Shown here in pieces: positions 20,962-32,500 of a stretch of DNA of 64,000 nucleotides. Within the stretch, counting starts at the first letter, position 1; each line of letters opens with the position of its first letter. Source of the DNA: Mesorhabditis belari. Its lineage: Eukaryota > Nematoda > Chromadorea > Rhabditida > Rhabditidae. Below the pieces are notes generated by a model. That model ran no database searches. It saw only the letters and a list, made by a program, of their open reading frames with translations, and was not told where the DNA came from. The stretch lies in assembly GCA_958450365.1 (NCBI GenBank), contig CAUEEP010000724.1:1955501-2019500 (forward strand), written 5' to 3'. The translations under genes were made by a program, and so were the position numbers.

Positions 20962-21313
20962 TTAATCCTCGATGATGGGCGGCTCGATGGGCGGCTTGAT
21001 GGACTGTTCGATAGGCGGCTCGATGGGCGGCTTGATGGACTGTTCGATGGGCGGCTCGATACGCGGCTCGATGGGCGGCTTGATGGACTGTTCGATGGGC
21101 AGCTCGATGGGCGGCTTGATGGACTGTTCGATAGGCGGCTCGATAGGCGGCTCGATAGGCGGCTTGATGGACTGTTCGATAGGCGGCTCGATAGGCGGCT
21201 CGATGGGCGGCTTGATGGACTGTTCGATAGGCGGCTCGATAGGCGGCTCGATGGGCGGCTCGATGGGGCGCTCGATGGGCCGTTCGATGGGCGGCTTGAT
21301 GGGTGGCTCGATG
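20962..21313 (-). repeat. Coding minisatellite: (PPIE)n tail of the receptor
   Basis: The last receptor exon contains a 12-bp-based repeat, organised into blocks ending in a QSIK variant, that encodes about 27 tetrapeptides of type PPIE and ends PPIIED-stop. The unit length is a multiple of three, so copy-number change keeps the frame. All three minus frames and one plus frame stay open across it, but only this frame joins the upstream exon (acceptor at 21406, NGSSSQW...) in phase with the kinase. Confidence 0.85.
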
Positions 21314-24300
21314 AAACCGTGGTCCTCGTTTAGACCGGGCATTTCGCCCAGGGCTCGATTCTTCCGGCCCTCTCGACCCGATGACCATTGGGAAGAGCTT
21401 CCGTTCTGAAATTTTCAAATATCGTAAATATTCTATTAGATGAGCTATAGGATCGCATAGTCTAAGTTTACTCTGAAACAAACGCTCATATCTCAGCAGC
21501 AATACGTTTATTTCTGCGCGCTTAGGTATCAAATTAAAGTAGAGAAAATGGGAAAAAGTTATTGACCGAACTTATTGCATTGGCAATAAGCATTGGCAAT
21601 CTTTTCATTTTTCGAGAGATATATTAGCGCTGCTTTCATTCCGAATTGCTTTGCTTTTCACCCAAACATTTGAATATTTACGGTAGAATTGCAATAAAGA
21701 TAATGCTTTACGATATTACGAAAGATAATGCTAAAATGCATCATTCCCAAAAACGAACCACATCAAGACAAGTCGAATCATCGAGTTCCGACGAGATGTA
21801 ATCGTGCTGTCGAATGGGTAAATCACTTTCAAAAACATTGTCATCAGTGATACTCGGTCGAAAACCCTGATTCATCTCCTCCATTTCCAGCATCACCTAA
21901 ACAATACAATAGTTTCTGTTCTTTCATTTCACTTCTCCCACTTCTCCCACAGAATTTCGAAATTTCCGAGGCGAAAGCGCAGATGATGGCTCTTCATCGT
22001 TGCCCATTATCAAGCTGTTGATCACGTGCGATTTCTAAAATTTCATTTGATTGATTGATCCATTTAAGCGATAAAATGAAGCAATAACAGTGACTTTTTC
22101 TCTTTTTTATTTAAACTCTTACTTCTCTAAACGAATCGGAGGCTTTATCGACGAGATTGTGAACGAGTTGATGGAAAGATGGCCGCTCTCTCGGATCATA
22201 TCGCCAGCACGAAGCCATTAGATTATACCTAGCAAAAATCGATTTACAAACCAAGAAATGAAATTCTTCGTCACCAAAAATCCGGACAATCTATTGGCTT
22301 TTTCAAGATCTTTCGCGAAACACCGACGTAATTGAAAATCTCATCGTTGGCAAGTCCTTGATAGGGTTGCTGAGCCAAGGTCAACATTTCATAAAGCACA
22401 ATTCCGTAGGACCTGGAAAATTTGCTTGTGCACATTCCAGATTTCATGATTATGATCCCAGATTTCATTACCAAATATCGCTCTTCAAGGTGAACTTTCC
22501 GTCTTTCAACGATTCGGGAGCCATCCATCTGAAAAAGTACCGTAAAAACTCTAATAGACTCGAGTAGAACTCTGATAGAACTCTAGTAGAACTCTAGTAG
22601 AACTTTGATAGAACTTTGATAGAACTCTAATAGAACTCTGATGGACTCTAATAGACTCTAATAGACTCCAATAGAACTCTAATAGACTCTGATAGAACTC
22701 TAATAAACTCTAATAGACTCTAATAGACTCTAATAGAACTTTGATAAAACTCTAATAGAACTCTAATAGAACTCTAGTAGAACTCTGCTAGAACTCTAAT
22801 ACAACTCTAATAGACTCTAATAGACTCTAATAGAACTCTGCTAGAACTCTAGTAGAACTCTAATAGACTCTAATAGAACTCTGCTAGAACTCTAATAGAA
22901 CTCTAGTAGAACTCTAGTAGAACTCTAATAGAACTCTAATAGAACTCCAATAAACTCTAATAGACTCTAATAGAACTCTAATAGATATAAAGTCCCGGGT
23001 TTTCTATTAGGATTCGAAATGTCGCTTGTTTTTGCCTTGTTTTTCTATCATAATCAATTCTATTAGCGCTTTTACGGTATTTTATCTCCTTTTCTTTTAC
23101 CTGATCGGCATCATTCTCTTTCCAGTTGGTTTATAATATTCTTGATAGTAGACATCGCGAGTCATTCCGAAATCCCCGATCTTCACCGTTTCATCGCCTT
23201 GCACCTAGAAAATTCACTTTGAGAGCCACTGTTGATTAGAGTCTTTTCCTTGCGAGTCTACTATCAGTCTACTATCACGAGTCTACCATCAGTCTACTAT
23301 ATTACTCGAATAGAACCTGCATAAGTAATTTCTACTCGATTAACCGGTATTGGAACAAATGCTACCTTTTTTGCGCATCCGGACACATTGGCGCACCTTT
23401 TTTCGCGTAGAAAAAGCTCTAAAAAGCTCTAAAAATCTCTAAAAACCTCTAACAAGCTCTAACAAGCTCTAAAAATCTCTAAAAAGCTAATATTAATCAA
23501 TTTCTATTCCAAAAGTTGTTTTTCTGGGTAATTTTAGGGCCTAGAATCCAAATTTTGACATATCAGAGCGCCAAAACGATGCGCTAGTGTGCCGGGTGAG
23601 CAAAAGGAAAGGTCGCATTTGTTTCACTCTTGGTTAACCGACGTTGGTCGAGTAACTACGAGGAATCCTCTTTACACGTCGAGTAAATTGAATATCTTTA
23701 CATTTGAAGGGAATTTCCCAACAAACCATGCAATTCCTGGCCGCAAGATCTCTGTGACAGAATTTGAGACTCTCAAGGTAGGCCATTCCATCGGCGATCT
23801 GCGAGGCCCACTCGAAGTACTGAGTCTCCGCGGGCACTGGCAGATCTTTGGTGTTCTCTTCAGCGCCCGGTCTTCGTGAACGCAGAAAATCTTTCAGATT
23901 TCCCTGTAAGTTTTTCTTTGCTTTATTTGATGCTATCCGGTTCTACATCCCCATACCTTAATAAGGGAATGAGAAATTTCGCCATAAGGCACATCGCCAT
24001 AAATATGTAGTCACATGTACAACTTGAACTCCCAACAGTAATACTACGCTAACTCCAGCACTAATATTCTTCAGCGAAATGTCCATTCTGATAAGTAAAC
24101 ATGATAGGTAACTGACTAGACATTGAAATAACTGTGTTTCGGTGCAGTAATGCCGGGAAGTGTCTTACAGCAAAGTGTCTTACAGCAAAGTGTCTTACGA
24201 CAAAGTGTCTTACAGCAAAAAGTCTTACAGCAAAGTGTCTTACGGCAAAGTGTCTTACAGCAAAGTGTCTTACAGCAAAGTGTCTTACAGCAAAGTGCCT

Positions 24301-26467
24301 TACAGCAAAGTGTCTTACGGCAAAGTGTCTTACAGCAAAGTGTCTTACGACAAAGTGTCTTACGGCAAAGTGTCTTATGGCAAAGTGTCTTACAGCAAAG
24401 TGTCTTATGGCAAAGTGTCTTACAGCAAAGTGTCTTACTGCGAAATGTTGTAAAATCTTAATAACTATCTAGCTTAAACCTATAATATTGTTTTATCTAC
24501 TAGTTGTTAAGGTTGAACTAGTTGTTAAGGTATGGGATGTATAACCGGATAGTATCTTGGTGGGGGCTACCTTTATCAGCATCTATTTATCATTTCTTTT
24601 ATAGGGTTAATGCACATGCTATGGTAGGCATTTTTAAATAGATAATTGTTAAGGTATGGGGATATATAACCTTAGTATTGTCTATAACCTTAGTATCCTC
24701 TATAACCTTAGTATCCTCTAATTTTTCCCTGCTTTTCTTTTACCTTTGACATCATTTCCATCACCACCAACACCGGTTGCCCATCGGAGACAACTCCATA
24801 AAGCTTGACGATGAAGTTTGTGTTGAATTGCTTCATCACAGACGCTTCTATAAGCTTTTATGGCTATAATCTATAAGCTATAATCTATAATCTATAAGCT
24901 ATAATCTATAATCTATAAGCTATAAGCTATAAGGATTTGTATCCTTTAAATTGTAGATTTTTGAATAGTAACGACAACAAAGTTTACCGAGTAGGAAATG
25001 AAATCGATCAGAAGCTGAAGTTGTCCCGGTGACGGTCTTAATAGCACAATCGCCGAAAATCACTCCGCATAATGATTTCACTTGACGAGCATGACCTCGG
25101 TAGACCTGAAAATGCAATAATATGAAATTTTATATGAATATTATCTATACTTTTCCGAAAGATCCACTTCCGATCTCTTCTTCCATTTCCAAGTCTTCCC
25201 TTCGCAACTCCCAGGCATCCTAGAATCTCTCTATCTCTAAAAAACTCGATTCTCTCATACTCACTTGTTTATAAACTTCCAGTTGTGAAAGATATTCCGG
25301 ATTTGCGGAGACATGTCGCACGAATTCACCACACTAAACCCAAATTGTTGATTCAAACGCCATTTTGAATCAACAACAAATCGTTTGCTCACTTGTTTTC
25401 CATAATATCTTTTCATGATCGACCAGATTCCCAAAATTCCGACTGAAATCAGAATAACGAGAATGAATAAGCCTAAAATTTATAGATTTTATAGAAAATC
25501 TTTTTTTAAACTGATGAGTAATCGTTTCCAAGTGAACCACGATCGGGCATAGACATCAATCATTGCTTTCGGTGAAGACGGTTGAGAGATGCTAGCCAGT
25601 GACACGGTTCGGATCTCGATCTGAAAATCCTTTCGTTTTGAAATTTTGATTTCTTAGCTTTTATTAGTTAGACCAGCCAAAAAAAGTGCCTAACGGCGGG
25701 TTTTTTCTCGCTCGATGTTTTCGGCTTGACGTTGACGGGCTGACGGTTTTATCTTTCGAGTTAAATGGCGCTCGGCGCGACTAACGCCACGTCTCGCGCT
25801 TTGCAACAATACTGGGATCACAAAGATATCTTAATCCTTAAAAGCAATAACGAGACCAACCCTCCGCAGCAATAACGACATCTATATTGGGTGCGCTCGG
25901 CGGAATGATGCGCTTCCCGCTCCCCTCCTGTGACCCCTGTAACAATACCTTCGCTCTGAGGCAACCCAAATTTGCATACTTCAACTTCATGTTTGAAAAA
26001 TCTAAGTTTGGAACAGACGGGAACAGAAAAAAGTTTGGAACGGACAGGAATCGAACCCGACACCCCCATAGGGCAATCGTTTTGTAGACGGGACGCTAAC
26101 CACCTTGGCCACGCCCCCTCTCCTCCCAAGCGCCACCGAAGGCAAAAAGAGACATGGCTAAATGGTTTTTCTGACTTTTTTTACGGTTTTCGGATGCGTT
26201 TCTCATATGCTAATTGCTAGTCAGCTCAAACTGCGTCGCCGTGGTGCAGTCGAGAGCGCGCTTGTCTACGGGACACATGATCTGGGTTCGATCCCCCCTA
26301 GTGCCACTCAATTTTGACTGTTAAAATTTTTTATTTTAAATGGCACAACTGCAATATATTCTAAGGTTTTCTAAAGAGGTTTTAGCCTTATTGGGCAAAA
26401 CATGACCGGGAAAATGCCCGCATAGACAGGCAGACAGACAGAGAGAGATAGACAGACAGACATACAA

Positions 26468-26503
<36 letters not shown>

Positions 26504-29500
26504 ATAGATAGACAGACAAACATACACTGCTTTTTTATATATAGTAGATTCCTAATCATAATGTATTGCTGTGTTCTTGTATAATCTCTTGTATAAAAAT
26601 CAATAAGAAAAATTTTTCAGACTCAAACCGATGATCACTTTTGTTTCGGACACCCTGTGATGTCCGCTCTAGAAATCCGTCCAATCTAGAGCGATTCTAG
26701 ATTGGACGTTTAATCTAGAGTGAAGTGAGGTCAACGTCCGATTTAGAATCAAGCCGATCACTTTAAATCTAAGTCTGCATCGGACGTCTGAGTTAGAGTG
26801 ATCGATCGATTGATTGATTGATTGATTGATTCAAAATCGGACGTTTGACCTCACTTCACTCTAGATCGAAAGTCTAATCTAGAATCAGTCTAGATCGGAC
26901 GGATTTCTAGATCATAACATATATAGTAGATATTTCTTAAAGTTACCTTATACGTTCCATCGGGTAAACCCGGAAACAACCACCCGCCGCCGCTCTCGTT
27001 GTACTGCGATCGACTCATGCATTGATCGAAAGCGTGCTGAAATACTTTATTGCTTTCCGCTTGCTTTCCGATTTCTTTAAGACTTTAGAGACTTTAGCAA
27101 CACTTACCGCATTCTGTAGTTGATTCTCTAAACGAATCCTGTATCCAAGGATTAACCCATTTGGATCAACCGGCTCATCCCATTTCACTTTCACATCGTT
27201 CGTTATTTCATTCATCACTTCAACGAGAATCGTGTCGTTTTTCACCAAATCGTATTCAGCTAAAGTTTTTTGCTAGTAAAATGTAAAAGAATTTTAGATT
27301 TAGATTAAAAGAACTTTAGATTTTAGTAAGTTCACTCACGAATTGGCTTTGTTCGAACATTTTTCCACGAGCTGGTGCATGAGTTCTCAGCAACGCTCAC
27401 ATTTTGACAAGCAACAATCGAGATCTAAAAGCCATTTTCTAAAGCTGAAAGCCATTTTAAAGTACAGGGTGACCAGAAATAACGTTGCGGCCTAATTTAG
27501 CCTATTTTTTAAAAATCTAAAAAATTTTGTAACAGAAACATTTTTTTTATTAACAACAGATATAAAGAGAGTATAAAATCTACTTTTCTTCAAAGTGGCC
27601 ACCTTTGGCTCCGATGCAGAACCTCAAACGCTTGATGAAGTTTTCGAGGATGGGCCGCAGCTCGGCCGGAGTGATTCGATCCCATTCCCTGGTCAACGAT
27701 CGCTTAAGAGCCTCCAAACTTTTGTGGGGTTTTGCACAAGCCCTTGCCTCCAAAATTGACCAAACACTGTAGTCCAACGGATTGAGATCACGCAAATACG
27801 GAGGCCATTCCTGGGCCGAGATGAAATCCGGAAAGTTTGTCCTACACCAGTCCTGTGTGGATTTGGCTTGATGAGAAGGAGCTGAGTCTTGTTGGAAGGT
27901 CCAAAATTCGTTACCAAAGTGCTGTTGAGCCCATGGAAGCAAAACATCCTCAAGAATCTTTTTTGGTACACATCCTTATTGATTTTCACCCCGGAATCAA
28001 TGAAAATGAGAGGAGTTTTGCCGGTTGCGCAGATTCCGGGCCATACCATGACCGATTTGGGATTTTGTCGGTGTTGAACAACCGCAGAGCTGCCTGGAGA
28101 GGACGTTGACCAAATACGATCGTTTTGGCGGTTGTAGCTTTGCTCCACCGAGAAGAGCTTCTCGTCAGAAAACAGGATTCGCTCCCAGTGTGAAGTTGCG
28201 GCCCGCTTGAGAAGCTCTCGACATCTTTCGAGTCGAACTCGTTTGTTGTTGTCGTCGAGTTGTTGCCCTTGCTTGAGCTTGTAAGGGTGAAGATTGAGCT
28301 CATTTTTGGCCATAAGTCGAACCGATTCGCGAGCGATCCCCGTCTATCGAGCGATCTTTCTCATTGAGACCTGTGGATTCCGGGCCACGCGCTTCTGAAT
28401 CACTTTGCGATTTCTGGAGGTGTTGACAGTTCTTTTTCTGCCTCTTCCTGGACGATCTCCATCGTTGCCAAGCTCCTTGTATCACTTAATCGCTTTTGAG
28501 ATGAGCTGATGAGAAACACGTAGCAATCGCGCGATCGCACTCAAGCATTGACCTTGACGATGAAGCTCCAGAATCGCAGATCCCTTGTTTGTCATCCTAT
28601 AAAAAAATAAATAGACTTGAAACAAAGTAAAACAACAAAGAAACTAATAAAAACAATCACAGAGAATAGGTTAAAAATAAATCTGTCTCCCAAAATTGAA
28701 ACTATGAGGATTTTAGGCTGCCGAAAATCCCGCAACGTTATTTCTGGTCACCCTGTATTATACCCGATAGTTTCCAAAGTGGGTGAGATTCTCAATCTTG
28801 AATCTTGTGCCAGTGACATTTTTCGATCGAATAATGTAATCCCAAGTGGGGGAAGTCTCTTGTGAGTGACTCGACGCAAGCAATACTGCCGATCGTTTAG
28901 ACGTTTGCTAAAAGGAAAACAATTTCTAGCAATTTCTAGCTATAATTTCAAAACATACACTTTTCCCTGCAGCTTTCCCAGCTTTTTCTTTTCCATCTTT
29001 GACCGTTTTTCTCTTTTTGACATCTTTTCCCGTTGACACCTCAATTGATCTCTTTCTTCGCTGATTGCTAAAAAATTTTATAAATTACTTGTCTAGATTT
29101 TTCAGTTTACACTAAATAGCCACAGGAATTGTTAATTTTGAAAAGTTAAGAAAGAGATGATTTAAGTTAAGAAATAGACAGAGATCGTTAGTACATTTAA
29201 GCAAACGCAATGCCTCGTGCAGACGAAGCCGAAGCAGACGACAAACAGTGAAAGTAAGCTTAAAGTTTGTGGATCTGTTGTTGCGTTGTCTGTTGTAGCA
29301 ATGTTGCGAAAGGATTCGGTGAATATGGGTGATATAGTCTCCAGGGTAGATTTGACTGCAGATTCGGAATCAGCGTAAAAAAACTGATCTAGATGAGCTA
29401 GGTCCCGTTTCGAAACCCGGTGGTAGCTTGGTGAATCTCCCTCGTCAGCAAACATACTGCAAATGGATCAGGGCAAATCATCTACATTTAGTTAATCCTA

Positions 29501-32500
29501 CTGCTATCTTCTAGTGCAGTAAATCTCAAAAGAAACCTATTGGTGAACATATGATTGTACACATTCTGAATCTCGAATTTCGTTCTCGACATACGCATTT
29601 TGCGAGATCTCCTCGTCGTCCTCAAGGAGTGAGTCCACTGGATTTGTGGATGCCGATGGGAGCACAGCGCACTGACAGCAAGCGGGCAGCTAAATTAACA
29701 AGTATTTGTTGTATCCGATTTGGATTTTTAATCGATTTGGATTGAAACATTATTGCACAATAGGGTATCATGTTTTAAATATTTTTAATCATTTTCTAGT
29801 CATAGAAGTTTAGAATTCATAGAAATCATAGAAGTTTATCTCTGGCAACCTAGAACAGTTTGCTAGCACCACGTTTTTGCCTAAAAGTCCAGGAAAAGTC
29901 CAGTTTAACATGCGTTTTGTAAAGAATGTTGAGGAGTTCTTCTTGTTGAATTACTCGTTGCCTTTCTGGTTCGCTACCGACTTTCCGTCATTCGTCTTTG
30001 TGAGAAAGAGTGACTCCCGTGTTTTCGATTGAAAGATGATGCATCACTTCAGATGCATCACTTCAGCAAGTTGACTTCATGATAGTTCATTTTTGAAGTC
30101 TCCAGTGACTCCATCTCCAGTGTTGATTCGCTAAAATTTCTAATTTGATCTACCATCAGCTTGTAGATTTGGGTTGTTGGAATTTGACTTGTCTTTTTTC
30201 GTTCCAAGAAGTCATTGAATTTCTCGTAGAATCGATTTGGATATCTGATTTGGATTGAAACATTATTGCACAATAGAGTATAAAACAACAACGTAAAATA
30301 GGCGTAAACAGCATAAAAACATAAAAAAAAATGCAAAAGCATATCAAAACGGGTAAGTAAACTACTTTTTTTGGCAAAAACGTGGTGCTAACGGACTGTT
30401 CTAGGTTGCCAGAGTTAAACTTTTATGAAATTTCTAGAAAATTATTAAAAAGATTTAAAAACATGGTACCCTATTGTGCAATAATGTTTCAATCCAAATC
30501 AGATATCCGATTTGAATTGAAATTCAAATCGGGTACAACATCTTAAAGTAAAGTAAGGAATGACAACGAAAGATTTCCGGAAAGGGGATTGAACTCTAGA
30601 CCTTTTTCCTTGCCTTTTTGCTTTGCCAGGCAGATGCCCTAACCACTGAACTATCCGGTATCTTCTTGCCAGAGGAGAAAGAGGAAATACAAGGGGGAAG
30701 AGAAAGAAAGAAAGAGAAGGAAATACCCGTCTCTTCACAACCGTGGGCTACCGCCCTACCTGAAGATCAGAACACGGGCATTAGTATAAAGTAAGCAAAG
30801 ACTAAGAACTTCAAAGAAACAAACATTTGAGCAAGTGCCCTGATCTTCTTCCTTCGGTAAAAAAGGTGGCCATCACCGATGCAGTGGCTGGTTGTTCGGG
30901 TTCCGCGGCGTGAGAGTGTCTCCTATCACAAGCGTGTTGAGTGATCGCTTCATCGCGTTCGCGTATCCATGTGATGATGTAATGAGAGATGTTTCCGTCC
31001 GCCATCGTCGGCTCATCCCATTCAATCTCAACCTGTATTTGAGGTTTGTAAATTTTCGTAGATGAAGATTTTTTGGATTTTAAATTAAGTGCCATTTTAC
31101 CGAGTGAGGTGAAAGCGGGGTGACCCTCTTGAAATTCGGCTCATATTTGGTGACGAGGAAGCCAATCTTTGACACGAAATTTCTCGCTCCATCGTGTTTC
31201 ACAATTCTCGTTTCCACGTAGAAAGCATAACTAAAGTGAGACTTATTTTTTTAAAATCAGTGAATGCACACAAACATTGTATTGGATTTGATCACCGACG
31301 AGCTTGAAACGCCGATTGTCTTGGATTGATTTGAAATTGTGGCATCGTCCATTTCCGGCTGGAGAATTCAGTTTGAAACTTTATCATACCGTATTTTCTC
31401 TTATATGTAGTAGTGCACCCCAATAGTAGTTGGTGACTATTTTACGATTTCCAAGCTTTTGCAGAAGCTCAACACTCTAATCCCCCACTAGATCTCATCG
31501 TCAGCTACATTTTCCGACCCTACATTTTCATTTTCACATCGATAGGTTCTGATAAGCGGTTCTTGAGATTTCGAGCAATTTAGGCGACGCTCAGGGTGCA
31601 CTACTATTAGAGAAAATACGGTAGTCATTTACTTACCTCAAAACGCATATCCCATGAGTCGGAACAAGCCGATCGGTCATCATCAATTGACATACTGTGA
31701 TCAATGCTGTGCACCTCCTTGTAGAATACCTAATGAGCTCTTTGTAATCAGAAATTTGATTTGATTTCTCTAAACAAACTTGATATCCAAGGAATTTTCG
31801 GGAGTCAAAATCGCTGCCATTCGGACGTTTCCATTCAATGGTGAAACGATTGTGCTCCACCTCGATCTCGTTCACTTCCAACCCCACCTCTTCGCCTAAA
31901 AATTGAAATCGTTTAGCAACTGAAACACTAAAATATTTCATTTTTGTTTATCTATCACTCACAAATTGCTTTTTTCGCCATTATTATCCGAACTTTGATC
32001 ATCATTGTCCATTTCGCTTTCTTTTCCGACGGCTTTCATGAAATCGTGAATCCGATTGAAACACAGCATTCGATTGTTTTGAATCTTGAAAATTCTACTT
32101 TAAACAAGTTTCATTTTATCTCGAAAACCTGGAATTTCCCCTTCTCGATGGTGATATTTTGACCAGGATTGAATAGCTGGCGAAGATTTTGATTGTCAAA
32201 AACGATTAGAGAATATCTAAATGTATTGTGTGTACAGTAAATATGAAATTTTTTGTAGAAAGTGTCATTTCCACGCAAAAATCTTTTGTTTTCTAAAGCT
32301 CAAAATACACTAGTGGTCATCTGTATTCATCATATCATCTTTCAATTCGGCTACCTTTGAAGGGAGTAATCTTTGAGAGAAAATTGACTGCGGTACATAT
32401 GACCACCAGTGCAGCATTGTATTCAGGCTTTCGAAAACAAGAGCTGTTTGCTAGTGTACAAAAAAATTTCGACTGTCGTTTTCTACAAAAATTCACTACT

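Larger units (their letters stand above)
22123..25219 (-). other. Receptor kinase domain exons
   Basis: Eight exons encode the complete catalytic domain: glycine loop (GSGSFGK) at 25219-25151, beta-3 lysine (CAIKTV) at 25105-24988, alpha-C Glu and hinge (EASVMKQF..., VLVVMEMM) at 24847-24744, catalytic loop ([10 protein letters not shown]) at 23903-23727, DFG plus activation loop at 23204-23101, APE ([12 protein letters not shown]) at 22528-22472, the [19 protein letters not shown] helix at 22412-22275 and the [12 protein letters not shown] helix at 22228-22123. Every invariant residue I checked is present, so the kinase should be active. Confidence 0.92.

Noticed and set aside
20906..21532. 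208-codon minus-strand open frame with His/Arg/Ala repeats
   Set aside because: Shadow frame of the receptor's PPIE repeat; only the 20962-21405 frame joins the kinase exons in phase.
24134..24472. Overlapping 97-112 codon plus-strand frames
   Set aside because: 15-bp tandem repeat inside a receptor intron on the opposite strand; unit length divisible by three keeps all frames open.
31944..32162. 72-codon plus-strand ORF
   Set aside because: Antisense shadow of receptor L2/FnIII exons.
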